From assembly GCF_001949145.1 (NCBI RefSeq), contig NW_019091442.1, positions 808,024 to 854,660 on the forward strand: a DNA stretch of 46,637 bases. Reading direction: 5' to 3'. Numbering within the stretch: the first letter of the stretch is position 1; each line of letters begins with the position of its first letter. The stretch is from Acanthaster planci (taxonomy: Eukaryota > Echinodermata > Asteroidea > Valvatida > Acanthasteridae). Under the pieces are notes generated by a model, which saw only the letters and a program-made list of their open reading frames with translations, did not search any database and was not told where the DNA came from. A program made the translations under genes and the position numbers. This document shows positions 24,701-39,700 of the stretch, piece after piece.

Positions 24701-27700
24701 TGCACTGTGGCTACTTCTCAAAGCTACATGTAGATTGGAAACCTGAAGTGCTGACTCTCTATTGAGAGTAATTTGTGCAAAGTTTGTGTCTGACATTTCT
24801 CATTGTAACATCTTTGCTACAGTCTTGAGCCAATGCCTGCTATGACAACTGGCCATAACACTTAGTCAGGGTACCACACAGAGCCTTCGTCTTCCGTGGA
24901 CTAGTCAGACTTCTGTGGGTTACATGCATTACTCCTTTCTTTGAATAAAAATTGCCGGAAAATTTTTAGAATTCCTCTGTGTAAATTATCAAAGAAAATT
25001 GTTGGACAATTTACACATCCTGTGGGACAGAGTGGCCAAAGGTGAATCCCAGACCAACTTTTCTGGGGTTGGGAGTTACTTACCAGCCCAAAAATTGGGA
25101 TATAATTTATTTTATTTTATGTTTACTGTTAAAAGCTTTCTTTAGGGGTGAGGCTAATTCATAGGCTTTTTACACGATTTCAGAAGAAATAGAAATGACA
25201 CACACAAAACTGTTATTTCATCATTTTTTAATAAAACATTTCTTGCTTCTTTTGGAGGTGTCATTCCCTTATTGCTCCTCCCATCTGCCAGTAAAGTTGG
25301 CTGATGTTTAAGTTCTTGATGTAAAAGGATAACTAACTGATACAAGAATTAAATAACACACAAGGGACACTGGTTGTCATTAGCAACAGCATGGAATTAC
25401 TTATTTATTCACACCAATCAAAAACGAATTAAGTTAGTCTAAAAATTCATTTGCTGTTTTGGAAGCATTTTTTTCAGTCGCTTTAATATTGGTGCACTAA
25501 TACCAGTAGGCCCATTCTGTCAACAAGGTAACATACAATATCACACCATTATGACAATGTACATGTATTATACCATTGTCGCATGTCCAGTTTAATTAAC
25601 ATGTGGTTATACATATACTTAACCTCATCCTAGTTGTCCACCACTTTGTTTGGAATTATTTACACCTATCTTCATCTTAATTGTAAGCATAGATTGGGCC
25701 AGTCAACACACGAAGTAAGCACCATACATGTATATGTAATTTACTCCCACAGTACATATCTCGTAAATGATGTCACTTCCTACAGATTGACATGTGCCCT
25801 GGTGTTTCGGATATCAAATTTTCGTGACGCGTATTGGCTGCGCCATACTTAGAAAACATTACATTGGATTAACACTGCGCATGTATATAACATGTCACAT
25901 GTTATGTTCACACGCACCTGATGGTATTAAATACGTAGTTGTAATTTTTCTGTGAATATGAAGAGAAATCTTGAAGCTCTCGGATTGTTTAACCCTTTTG
26001 AAAGCATTGAGCCAATGTGTACACTTATATGTACTGTGAAGTTAATGAACTTGAATGAATTTTTTGCCCTGCCCAACGTGTATTGCAACTCTGTAAAACA
26101 AAAAAAATACTGTGAAGTTCGTCACTGCAAGCTACTGGAATAATGCATTTTACCAAAATGTCAACAGTGCTCCTGCATAAGTTACAGCTTTCTAATTGGT
26201 TGTCAAAGGTGAGCACCGCAATTTACATGTGCTTAATGTGTTGGACATTGCTACTGAGGAGTAAAACAATCAATGCTCCAACATTGTGATATCTGAGAGG
26301 GTGTCCATGCTAATGAACCTGTGCACAAACTGGAGCAAATACATCTACCACAAATAACACAGGTTAAAAAAGAAAAAATGGTAATTTGAATTCCCATAGC
26401 AAGTTTCAGAAGCCACTGTTAATATTCCATGACATGATGTTTTTAGGTTTGCCTCCTTCTTTCTTCTGTCCTGTTCCCCAAGAGGACACAGACACAGCCA
26501 GCCCAAACACTGGGGGAGAGAGCTAGGGATTTCCAAGATGCATTGAAATACTGCAATGTTTGATACAGTTATTATTACAGCCAAATTATGAAATGCATTG
26601 TATTAGTTTGATAAGTTGTTAACAATGCCAACTTTAAAAGGAAATGTATAATCTCAGCCCCGACAAATCATTTTCATCGAATACAAATAAAAGGAAAATG
26701 CATTTGTATTTCAAAACTGTTTTATTCTTGCAGTGGTAACTGTCACCCACGCTCTTTGTGAAGCTTCTCTGTGAGTGTTTAAAATGCTGTTTACATTGAA
26801 GCTGCACAAAATAGGAACAATTTCAAATTTATATAGATATATCTCATCATCTTCTGATTTAAATGCAAAAAGTCTCAACACCCTGAGACAGCCAAAAGAA
26901 CAGAGATAAAACCTGATCCCATAATATATGGGAAAAATTCAGGAAAATTCCTATCTGACCCTTGATGGTGATCAAGCATGACACGCTCCAGGGTTTGTTT
27001 CTTAGTTTTTGCAAAAGAATGCTAATGTCTTATAAAGTTATTAAGAGTTACCTCTCTCTGAAAATGAAGAAAAACGGACTGTGCGGTGTGGTGACTACAA
27101 ATAAACCTTTCATCATTCCAGTGCCTTATGTACCCACACTCTGCTTCACTCGTCACTGCCCACACTTTGTATAACAACCAACTACACAGCTTCTCACACT
27201 AATCATGAGATAGTAATTGTCTTTTTATGTAAACATGACAAAGAAAGTGTGTAATTCCTTGTTTCGTTATGTTTTTACCGTCTAAAAATAAATCGTCATG
27301 CAAAAACATTGTGTCTTGCTTTTGAGTACAGTAGTTTTGATAAAAATACATAAATAGGTTTGTGGCCTCACGGTAAATTTGTTTGCCCAATTAATCGCAG
27401 GATTAGGCTTTGGCATCTTGTTTACTTTATACAAGTGCAGATCCGAGGAGGGGGATTCAACCACACACACTCTTAGACAAAAAAAAAGGTAAAAAGGAAT
27501 AGAATAATGAAAGGATTCAAGTAAGCATACCAATAACATTGTGAACAATGTACTTGTATATGTTTCATCATCATTTCCACTTGTCTGCAAAAGTTATATA
27601 TTAAAAACAAACTTCAGCCTGACACCCCCCTCCAAAAATTTTCAGATCCACCCCTGTTATGCAAATGAACTTTGAAAGGAACAAGATCAACATAACTGGT

Positions 27701-30700
27701 TTTTCTTAAACGACATGCTATGCATATGCGGCAGAAAATTGCTCACTTAAGAAAAACCTTGTTCTAACGATTAGGTTGCAATTTACTTTGAAAGAAAAAC
27801 AAAGACTTTTTAAAAAATCAATTAAATGTTGACTTCTCAAAAAGAAGAAAAGACTAGGAAACCAAAAATGGAGCAGACACTTGTAATGAGTGGATGGGTT
27901 GGAGAATGGAGCAAGGAAATGTCTTGTCTGTATGGAGATGGTCTGCTGAATGACCTCTATATTATGAAAGTAATGCATAACTGTACAGGAAATTTGGGCC
28001 AGCATAAACAATAGGGGTAGGTTGGACACTTATAGGGAGGACGGGGTACACCTTAAAAGAAAGATGGGTTATAAAGTACATGTCATTGTACAAAAATCTC
28101 AACTCATTTTCTGCTCCTCTACACATAATCTGGTCAGAATGTCATTACTTGTTAAGATACAATGTTTTTGCTTTAACCCACCGTGATGGCCCATTACTGA
28201 GGACATAGATAAATCTCATTTAAGTCAAAAATATTACTGTCAAAGCCCTACCAGTATATCATCTTGGGTTTGAGTGACATATCCTTCATCTGACTAAAGC
28301 TTGTCGTTGGATATTCATGTAGCACCTGAATCAGTGGCAAATGGTCATTTATACTGTATTGTATTTTCCACAAAGTTTACGTTTGTTTCTTGTATTTTCT
28401 ATTTAGACACATTTTTATTTATAAACTTGAACGATTTGGGATTAGTTTTGAATTGTGATCAGTTACCTTGAAAAGGGGGAAAACATTAATACAATTTTAT
28501 TTTGCTTTTCAGGAAAATATGAATTTCAATGAATTTTGAGATTTGACATTTTACACAAACACGACTATACATGCCGTATGGGACTTTGTGTGGAGTGTAC
28601 TGAGATATGACATTCAGCATGAATGCGAAGGCACATAATTAATAAAGATACATAATTACGCAATATTTTTCAATAAATTTACCTGTAAATTTTAGACTAC
28701 TCCAGCGAAAATCTCAACTGGGTAAATAAAAAATGCACTGAAAGCCTTGGAGATAAATCCGAATTAGGTAAATCTGAATCAAATTTTAGAAAAAAAAACA
28801 ATTTCACGAAATATGCAGTTACAACATGTTTGCACTGACATAACAAAATGTTACAATATTGAGAAAAAATTCTGAGTGTAACTTGAACCCAGAACTGCCT
28901 GATTACAGAGCTGTTTCAAAATATGGGAAAAGAGAATAAAAAGACATTAATACCTTGTGCCTCTTTAACAATAAGGTGGGCATAACAACAATATGTAGCC
29001 GCAATGACAAACATAAAGCCAGATACATGTAGATAACAAGCACAACAAAACAAGTATTTCTACATTCGTAGGATTTACAAATAGCCCAGGATTGAAAAAG
29101 GTAAGAAGGCTTCCGAGACTGTTATTAGTAAAACTGTGCATTATCAGCAGTTTTGCAGAAAGCCTTTGAATAGTTGAGCTACCAAGCTGACTTATGGGTT
29201 TGTCTGGGATTTTTCTCCTTGGACCATGCTGTAAGCTCCTAAGTAGTTTGATGTTTCCTTATCAGCACTGCACATGGTGAGCTGTTACTGAAACTCTTCA
29301 CCAAGTACCACAGTTTGGCTGAGATACTGAAAGAGAAGAGCAGCCAAAAGAGCAAAGCCAGTCACAAGGCAACACGTAGCCTTCTCTCCATCAAGTTTGT
29401 TGCTTCCATGATGGAGGCACTATTCAGGTAAGTCCTTGGTCCAACAAAGTGGTATAGTCAGTAGTCAGTCTGCCTCATGGATGTCCTAGTCCATCAATCA
29501 GATGAGCCAAGGGTTAAAATGTCAAGTGTCATAGGTGTTCAATTTTTTTGGCCTCAGTGAAACTTTTTTGAGATCTCTGGTGAAGTTTTTGTCTTTGAAA
29601 AGTTGCAGTCAACCTGATGTAAGGAATGGCAGTTAGTGGCAAAATAATGGCATATGGAGAAAACACCATTGATTTGACGTGTGTGCTATGTGAATGGACA
29701 GTGACATCTATGATGGCTGAAACAATGATCAATAATTTCCTAATTAAACCTAGATTCCTGTCTTTATAAAAACTAAAACATCATTCATGCTAACTTGTGA
29801 TATTTGTGGAAGTTTAAAGTTTTACTCAAATTCCAAAGACATTTTTTCATTTTTTTTAAAGTCAGGACTTTGTTTAGTGGTACTTTTAAAAAGCATATCC
29901 TCATCAGACTTGTTACAAAGATGTTGAAATAACCTAGTGTATCAAACAGTGCATTAAGATGCTACCATCAACTATTCAAGGGTCTGGAATACTTCAAATT
30001 TGGTCAAAATGAAATATTAAGATAAAAGCTTATGAATACTTAACAAAACCCAGAAATGAAGCAAATTTTTACCAGGAGAGAAATTAATTATTTGCATGTT
30101 TTCAAAGGGCAAAACATAAATTTTCAGAACTTTTCCATGTGGACAGACTTGTCACATCGTGAAACCACTGGCATCTTGTTGTTTTCTTTTGTATGTAGTG
30201 ATGATGCTCCAGACCATCAGGAGTGTCTCGACATGCTGCGTGAAAAACCTGACTTTGTTCGCTATGTAGTCAGTATCGCAGTGCAGAAGATACAGCAACT
30301 GGGTGACAAGGGACATTGTGATGGTCCAGAAGGAAGTAACCTTGAAAAATTGTATTCCTTGTGCTGTTCAATCTCCAAGTAAGCTTGCTGTGGAGTACCT
30401 GTATTGCATTTTTGCCTATCTCTTGCTTTCTGTATACCTGTTCATGTATGTTAAAACTGTAACTCCCTCCCCAAACCTACATGTACATGTTGTTGCAATT
30501 TTCTGTGTGGAAAAGAATGACTGGGAGCTCAGCTGATGTTGTCTTCAATAATCATATTATATTACATTATGGCCAGGAGCTGCAGCAGGAGTTTAGCAGT
30601 AGTGTTGTTTGTATAAACAGAAGTTTCAAATTGTGGGCTGCAGCTGTGATTTTTATCTACTCATCAACTCACATTCATCAAATCTGCTGTCATAAGTTTG

Positions 30701-33700
30701 AACTTCAAAAACCAGGGGACACGTGATGTTATAAAGGAGACCTACTTTATCCTCTTCAATTGAAAGAGAGATCATTTTGAATCAAAATGTAGAACTAATA
30801 CAAAAGTGCTTAGATGTACTGTAGATGCACCATTTATCACCAACAAGAAAACTTACCTACAAATGACAAGAGATCGTTGGGAAAATTGTGGGTATACTGA
30901 TAGTTTACTGTGTGTTTGTTGAAACCTTCAAACATGCTAATCTTACGTACATTTATTATGATGTTGATCAGTTGTACTTGCATTGTGGTCTCTATTCCTA
31001 TTTTCTTAGTTGTTTGCAAAGTTTGTGTTAAGGATTGATGCAAATCAACCATTTCCCATTGATGAATGTCTCCTTTCATATAATATTTTAAATTGCCAGC
31101 AAGAAACTACAATTTATGTTTCTGTCAAACATTGCTTAGCACGCACATACCATGAGGACTTTTTCAAACAACACTAATATTTGTCATTCCTCAGAACGTT
31201 TCTTCACAAATTTACTACTGACACCATTACATCAACAGAGCAAGGCAAGAAGGAAAAGGTAAGACTTTTATTGCATTAAAGTCTGAAGCTGCAGGTTGTC
31301 AAGGAAATTTGGAAACAATTGTACATTTAGTTGATAGCTCTGTCTTGATCTCTTACATGGGTTATTTTACTGGTTCTCAAGTAGAAGCACATCTCAACTG
31401 GTACATGTGTCATATAAACCCCTATCGTGTCCATGTGAGACAAAACATCTGATGATAGGTTAATGCATCAGTGATACTTCAGAGAGTGTTCTTCTTTATT
31501 GGTGCTTTTAGAAATTTGAACTGTTCTGAGGTTCTGTTGCATAGAGTGTAAACACTGCCAGAATCATCTCCAGGAGGAAAGTCATACAAAGCTGAAGATC
31601 AAAATGCTCCTTGGCAAATTTCCAGGAAGATCTGAAACAAATGAAAAAAAAAACACTGATCTCTTGGTGCTCCTTATCTACTACACTGAGATGAATGGTT
31701 GCAATATATTCATGGCACTTGAACCGAAGGCAACTTCCAAACAGAAGAGAGTTTGGGACATAAAGCAGTTGAAAACCAAACTTGGGACATCAGTATGCCG
31801 CAATATATTGTTTATACATGCCATCCTGGGGTGTGAGACCACTTCAAGGGTATTTGGCCTGGTCAAAGGCCTTGCTCTGAAGAAACTGAAGAATAACCAA
31901 TTCTTCTGTGAACAAGCTGAGATGTTCAACGCACTAACGTCAGATGAGAAGGCCAACATTGTTAAAGCAGGAGAGAAGGTCTGTGTTAATGTACAAGGGA
32001 TGTCAGACAGAATCCTTGGATCAGCTTTGATACAAACAATTTTGTTCCAAAGTGGCAGCTAGAATCATGGCTGTTTCGGCACAATTACTGCCATCAACAT
32101 CATCATCAGCTCAGTACTATAGTCTGTGGTTGTACTATCAGATTAAGGAGTGGAAAGAGCAGTCCACAGGTCTTTTACCCGAAGACTGGGGTTGGATTCT
32201 CTAGAATGGGAAATACAGTATGTTCCAAGGCTCAGCGACAGAAAACCTGCACCAACAGAGCTACTAGAGGTCATGAAATGTGGATGCAAGACAGACTGTT
32301 CAACACGAAAATGTAGCTGCAAACACTCCGGGATTGAATGTACAGGCGCATGTCTTGTATGCCATGGTACAACATGCAGCAATTCATCAAATTCGGCTAT
32401 TGATCTTGAAGCAGAAGATTAAACTAAAGAAACCTCCCTCGTCACTATCATCATCATATTAACGTTTGAACACATTTAAATGAAAGCCACTTTGGATTTG
32501 TACTTATATCAGTATCAGTTCTGAGGAAAATGCTTTTCAACATTTCCAGTGACACAAATGTAATCAGAAACATCGGAAATATGGATAAAGGTAACAAATT
32601 TCTTAACCAGTTAATCTGCTATCTTGTAATATTATAAAAAAATCCATTAAAATGGCCGCCATTAGGATTTATGCAAATTAGCCATGTACCAAATGTCCAG
32701 CAAGAATTTTACTGTAATAATTGTGCTCAGAGACCTTGAAAACATGGGCATAGACACCAAAATTAGTCTCCTGCAAGTCTCTTATCTCAAGATATGGTCA
32801 AACTCTGTCAAAGTGGCGGCCATTTTGAATATATGCAAATTAGGCATATTTCCACAACTCGGATTTGCTCGGACTTTTTTCTGGTCATTTTGGGTACACA
32901 GCATAAATGCATTTTGAGGAAAAACCTTCGATAGCAATTAGTTCTAGGTTGAATGTTAATTTTCTTGGAATAATATCACATGGTCAATTCGTGACAGATA
33001 AATTTCACTATCTGTGATGACTGGTAAAACAATAGCATTTGTTACTTGACTCACAGAAATCTTTGATTAAAGTCTTGCTAATTTTGATGAATTTCAAAAA
33101 TGCTTGCCTGACATTTTGTTGCCTACTTTGGACATGTATTGTACATAATTGCACCTCCAGTGCTACTGTATTTGAATGGTTCCTGGCACGGCCCATTAAT
33201 TACAGTGCATTTTTATCCACTGGAACCAGTGAAACCATTCCTACATGTCACATGCAATTTTTAAGCAATGACTCAAGGTCAAGGAAAACTTGATTTCATT
33301 TTGAGATTCTACTTCCATTGGAAAACTACCTGAAAAGTGAATCATGAAAGAAGATTAATATATTGAAAATGCAGAAAATGGGCTGAAGATCAGATCTTGT
33401 ATAATGGAAGCAGTATTATCATTTTCATGACTGATAACTTCAGCCTCGAGTGACCCAATGTTGTCCTGATCGGGAACCAGATTGCTTTTACACAAATGTC
33501 TGATAGCTGAGAGACAGTAGCCAACTCAGATTAAGCCAACATACACCATGTATGTGGACAGTTTCTTTTCTTGCCATTAGTGTTTGAAATTGTATCAAGG
33601 GGGAAATTGAAAAAATTTATGACTTAGCAGGCTGTGCCACCAGAAACAAATGATAGAGGATGGAGTCTGGGTGCACTGACCTGTAACTGGCTACTGAACG

Positions 33701-36700
33701 AGGATTGAATTTGATTGAAAGATGATACAGCACAATACCACCGTTACAAATATGAATCAATGCATCCATTCCAGGCTAACATGTAGTGGCGTGCTTCATA
33801 GATGTGTCTGCATGAGGATATTAGGCCAACACTTCCAACTTAAATGTACACACAAAAATTCAATATCAGAATAAGAACCCTGCACTTTGTGCATTGTGTG
33901 CGATGTATATTCTTTCCCTGTTACCTTTCATTTCAAGGTACAAGTAGTTCTCACTGGAAGTCCAATCATGAAGTGAAATCAAGTTCCTCCGAACTAGCAA
34001 AATTTTTATTAAAGATTTCTGTGAGTTGAGTCATAAAAGTTATTCTGTCTATTTGCAAATGTATCTCCATTTCGATGACTTTTTTCACTCCAAAAATCCT
34101 TGCCTTTGTAGCAATGACATGAAGCAAGATTTTCTTCTTTTGTACATAGGCCTATTCAGTGGCCACACTACATGCCCTTCTTGTATGCATGCACATGCAC
34201 TGTACATTATAAATATACCCATGAGTGATATGGACCACACTGCATGTTGGCCATTGTTCCTTCTTGAGTAAGATTTTTCCTCACTTTTGAGTTATTACCA
34301 TTAGTTGTCAGAGTAATCACTTCATTCTTCCAACTAGATCTCAGTTACATGCATATGATTTTTTCTGATTGTACTTAATACATACAATAGGGAAAAGCCT
34401 TGTCATCGTTGTGCCTGGAAGGTCTGTCTTCAGCAGTGAATGTGATCTGTAGTCGCTACCCTAATCGAGTGGCTGATTATCTCAGACTGATTGACACTGA
34501 CCTCAGTACTGAACGCAGTCAACGAAACACAAGGACGGAGGAAGAAATTGTTCATCTACACATCAAGAAATTGCAGGTACATGTAGATTATGGCAGTTGC
34601 AATGATCCCTGTTCACTGTTGTTACTGCTGCAAGACTTTGTAATTAATTCAGTTTCATTAATTCCTGGACAATGACATTAGGAAAAAAACTCCGAGATGC
34701 ATCCACATGGGCCATTTTAATTGCTCTATATTCAAACCAGTATGCAGGTCATGCACCTTGCTGTTGGAAATTCCAAAATGACTACATGTAATTTCTCCAA
34801 AAATAGAGAAAAATAATTAAAATGTCTTCTTGTGTTTGTGAAGTTTACGGCCAGCACCACCCCAATGTACATGTACAGTCATCTTGGTGATCCCTGTAAC
34901 TGCATTATTTGTATATCATAGGTACATCGGTGTATCAATGAACAAACACAACTGTAGTATATTTTCATTACACTGACGTGAGGGAAGTGTAAATAGAGAT
35001 AAGGTACACCATTGCAGTGCGTTGGTTTGAAAAAAAAAACACGCAAAAAGGGGACCTGCCAAATAATCCTTGAATCATACCAGTACTTGAAAGGAAGTAA
35101 ATAACAGCCTTGGTCAATCTATGATATATATCTACCCAGAATGCCAGTATTTTTGAGAAACCAGAAATTGGTTGTGTATTCCAGTGAGGTGCAATCTGAT
35201 TGATTGGAGGATTTTCTGTAGATGCAATCTGATTGATTGGAGGATTTTCTGTAGATGCAATCTGATTGATTGGAGGATTTTCTGTAGATGCAATCTGATT
35301 GATTGGAAGATTTTCTGCAGATGCAATCCAATTGATTGGAGGATTTTCTGTAGATGCAATCTGATTGATTGGAGGATTTTCTGTAGATGCAATCTGATTG
35401 ATTGGAGGATTTTCTGTAGATGAAATCTGATTGAATAATTTTTGTGATCCAGAATTAGGAAAATGGCTGTACATGGTGCTGCAGTCAGTGCAAATGAGCC
35501 TCAGGCCTCACGACATGCACTCACATGACACTCGCGATGTCACTGACATTACTTGTCATGGTGGTAAAACTTGTTTTATTTACTTTTTTTCATATTGTAG
35601 AACAAAGTACATGAAAAAACACAGACTGACAGACATTTCCTCCCAATTTATATACCTGTACATTATAACATTCATAAAATTTTACATTCAACTCATTCGG
35701 ATACTTAAAAAAGTCATAAGTAATTAATAGAATTACATATAAGTTCCCACATGATTGATGTTTAATACTCGTTATAAAGAGCCATATAGACCCTCTGTTG
35801 CACCATGGGGTCCATTTTCCCAGTGGACCAACAGTGAAAAGTCTTCTAAATAGTACAGCAGCAGGCAGACAAGTTTGGGGCTAAACAAACCTAATAAAAT
35901 ATCAAATTGTTAACCTTTTCTGTATAATTTCACAAAATGTAATGATTTATAAGATTCCAATACTTATTATTATGCTGATTTCAACCACCAGTTTCCTTAA
36001 ACATCGGCAGTATCCCTATGTGTATACAATTTGGCTGTTTTTAGGAGAGAATAAAAAAGAAAAAAAAATATTTGCGAGCCAACCAGTCAATTATGCAGGT
36101 CCCTTGAGGAACCCCATGTCCATCAGTCCAATGGTGACAGTGATGGCCACACCCTTAGAGCTTGTATGTCCTTGACAGATGTCCAGATTGTTGCCAGTTC
36201 CCTGGGTCAGTGAAAACTTTGACTTCAGAGCCGATGAATCCTGAAGCAGGGGTCAATCTCCAGGCTGTCAACGGAGCATATGTTCCCATAAATTCTAGAA
36301 TGGGCGTGAGAACCCTCTTGAATGGCCTGTGTCACCTCACTCTGGCTGGTTCATCTAGAACTGTCAAGTAGTTGTGACTTGTTCACGCAGAACCAAATGG
36401 TTCACTCAGAACCCACAAGACTTTAGGATTACCCCCAGGGAAAAAGCCTTTTGAAGAAAAATCCAAATAATTCATAATGTAACCCCTGTTGTGATAACAC
36501 TAACCTAGTTTGGCTGTTCCCACCAGTTTCATTTAACCCAGGGTTAATTTACGTTTGTGATCAAACTCATGCCAAAACGCAGCCTTTCTTTTTGAAATGT
36601 ATCTCAAGATTGAGCTTTTCCATAGTTGTTTAATACAAAATAAATTATTACTAACATACTGTAATAAGTGAAATTAACATACAGTTTTCCAAACTGGCTT

Positions 36701-39700
36701 TCCTTTAGGGCCATGCCCTAGGTACAATACACTCAGTATTTTGTACCTCACCACACAGGTGGACTACCCATCTTTACACCACTCAGACTGCAATGGTAGT
36801 GCCCATCAGCACACACACATTGGTGCCTTGAACCAAAGTCACTGAAGCATACTTAATTTACATAACATTGTATTGCACGACTATTCTCCAGAGAGATTTG
36901 CTTTTAAACAGTCCCCTACATTCAAAAGTGGGGGTTGACAGAAAAAGAGGAAACAAATCTCTAATGATGGCTCTTTTTACCTCAACAACTTCTACATAAA
37001 ACTCCATAAAGATGATTTATGAATCACTTATCTTGTGACATCTTCCTATACTGTTCTAAAGGGGGCTGAAGCTGATGGGTAAGCTGATGGGACATGATGG
37101 GGCATTTTGCTGCTGGAATTGCATGAAGTATTGAGTTATAAAGGCGTCAAATGGCAATGGAAAGGGGCAAAAATGTAAAATTAATTCATGTAAATGTGAT
37201 AAACTGACATGACTGACACTGACTAGAATTAAAAAACGACAGTAATTCATGTTTCCTCTCTGACAACATTTAACATTGTTGCCTGCTATGTAGGGGTCCA
37301 TGGTGTTTTGTACACCCAAGGGGGCAAATGGCACTGAAGGTGAAGCCAAAGGTGCCATTTTCCCCAGAGAGCAATAAATCAAAACACTTGCGCAGTAGAT
37401 AAGATATTAAATTACAAGGAAAATTAAAATTGATTGTGCCATCCTTTGTTGAGCTGTGTTTTTGTTTTTTGGAAAGAGGGGGATATCTAGGAATTGTAAC
37501 AAACTGATTTACAGAGAAACTTGGATTTCGTAAAGCACTGGGGTTTGTGTCGATTGGTTGAATTTCAAGACATTACATGTATTTACACGAAATTCTAGTT
37601 AAACATATCTGCAAGGTTGAAGAGTAGCCGAGGAGAGACAACAAAATAAGTGTTTATATAGACAACAATGGCAGTCGCAGCAGAAACAGGGCTTAGAGCA
37701 AGAAAGCATATTACTCATATCACGCGAGCATAGCTGGGCGCATGAACAGAAGTCTAACCCGTGGGTCTTTGTCATGGTCAGAGTATAGAGAGTAGCACAT
37801 ACGAATGCACAGAGTGCTTCACTTTCCCCCACACAGCACAAATTAATTGAAACCTAATACCAGCGCATCTATCCATCATCATACCCCAGGTTACACAATT
37901 ACAACACAGTGGACATGACACATCAACTGTGGGAAACATCACCGTTATCCATCATTTTTTGTAGCACTACACCATCACCAATCCACTCAATCTTAAGTGA
38001 TACATGTGCGCTTGTGGCATATCAAGTGATCAATTCGCGACCAATAAAAATTCACTGTTCATGACCATGGTATAACAACCCTTATGGAAGATATGTAGCC
38101 GGGAAAGCAGCCAGATTGTACTGTTATATGGGGTTACTGGCCATTCAGCCAACCAACAGAAGTGTTTACACAGTTCCAAGCAAAATAAAGGCAGGGTCTC
38201 TCAACATATTCACTTGTCGAAAGTGACCCTAAATGCTAAGCGCATGTCTTTTGCAAGGTGCATAGAAATGATAAATGTCTCTGCAGCAAGCACAGTGCTT
38301 TCTAACTTGAAATTTACATTCTTATCTACCTCCTATTTAAGAAGATGCTTAGAAATCTATAATGCTGATGTCTATTTGAAAGCACATCCATATCCATGAT
38401 ATTCATAAATGGTATTATTCAACAGGTCAAAGAATTGCAGTTACTAGTCATACTAGTGCTGCATTCTTAAGCTAATGTTGCAGTCTACCTTGCTGCAAAA
38501 AGCAAATATATGTACATTTATCATACATGTTGTAAAGTAAGCAGAACTTGCTGACCTATAAGTTTCCATGACTGCCACATCAAACCTTTTTTATGTACTT
38601 CATTTTCATTATCTTGTGTTCTTTCCTGATTTTGTGCCTCTTTTAAGTAGTGTTTGTAGGATTTATTGTTACAATTTAAGTTGAATTCTGAGTGCAAAGT
38701 TTAACTGTACACCCAAGTCAGCAGTAAATGCCATTTTTCTTTACTTGTTACTGAGATTAACAAGTTAATCAACTGAATTATTGTCTGATATTGATTTCTC
38801 ACTAGCGTCTTGTGATGAACCAGCTGACTGCGCATGATAATTCCTGTATTAAGGATGCCATGCATCTGTGTCACATCATCATGCTTCTGTCCAAGCATCT
38901 TCAGTCAAATGGAGCTCAGGTACTTGTCAAAAAGAGAAGTACATGCCAAACAACCATGTGATTAGCAAGTACTACATGTAAAACTTTAACTGTTAATGGG
39001 TCGTATGAATAAAAAGTAGCACTTACTTTTACTACCATTTTTGAAGCATTTACTCGTGTTTGTATGAATAATAATGAAGCAAATGCTTTTACTTATATAG
39101 TGCACTTGCTAAAAAGTAAGTTTACTCTTAACGCTTGTGCTTGACAATAAGCAGTTGCTTCATTTTGTATAAATAAAAAAGAGTAAGTTCTACAGAATTG
39201 GAGTATTTACTTGACATTTGTCGAGACTGGGTCAGGGCAAGCTTAATAGCGAGGAGCATTTACTAATATTCAAAATGACAGCATTCATGAATGTCATTTG
39301 AAAGGAAAAGCTGTATGCCTTTCGGAGGGAATCTCAAGAAACCAGATGCAAGCAGTTGTACCAATTTGAAGTGGCAGAGCAATTTTCTTCAAGGTTTTGC
39401 GATCAAAATTACTACCATCGTGCTTGTCTGCCATACTGAGGTCTCAAAATGCAGCACATTGCTGCAGTGTGCAGACAACGGAAGCCGTATTGTACAAAAC
39501 CATTTGGCTGTGCAGTCAGCCACAAACATAAAGCATTTACTAATATTTACACTAGTAGATACTGAATAGTAAAAGAAATATTTTATTCCTACAAATTCAA
39601 GCATTTGCTTAATATTCTTAATGGTTTGACTTCTCAGTAAATGCTGCTTGCTTGGATCTCATAACATTTGCTAGGTTTTATTCATATGACCCATTGTGAG

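Larger units (their letters stand above)
31259..34390 (+). other. FANCI: FANCI intron 11
   Basis: It holds a broken copy of a CXC-type gene (31560-32430) and, just after it, a diverged repeat pair sharing a GCCGCCATT/ATGCAAAT composite (32649-32846). 32930-34390 shows nothing recognised. Confidence 0.8.

Noticed and set aside
24359-24796. 145-codon open frame on the minus strand
   Set aside because: No recognisable domain, no splice or promoter context, AT-rich composition like the intron around it; consistent with chance.
34968-35474. 168-codon open frame with 11-residue repeats (minus strand), and shorter ones on the + strand
   Set aside because: It is the translation of a 33-bp minisatellite whose period keeps several frames open; no gene evidence.
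36070-36370. GC-richer patch with a minus-strand open stretch including PLTAWRL
   Set aside because: It might be a scrap of a retroelement polyprotein, but too little matches to name it; left as unidentified.
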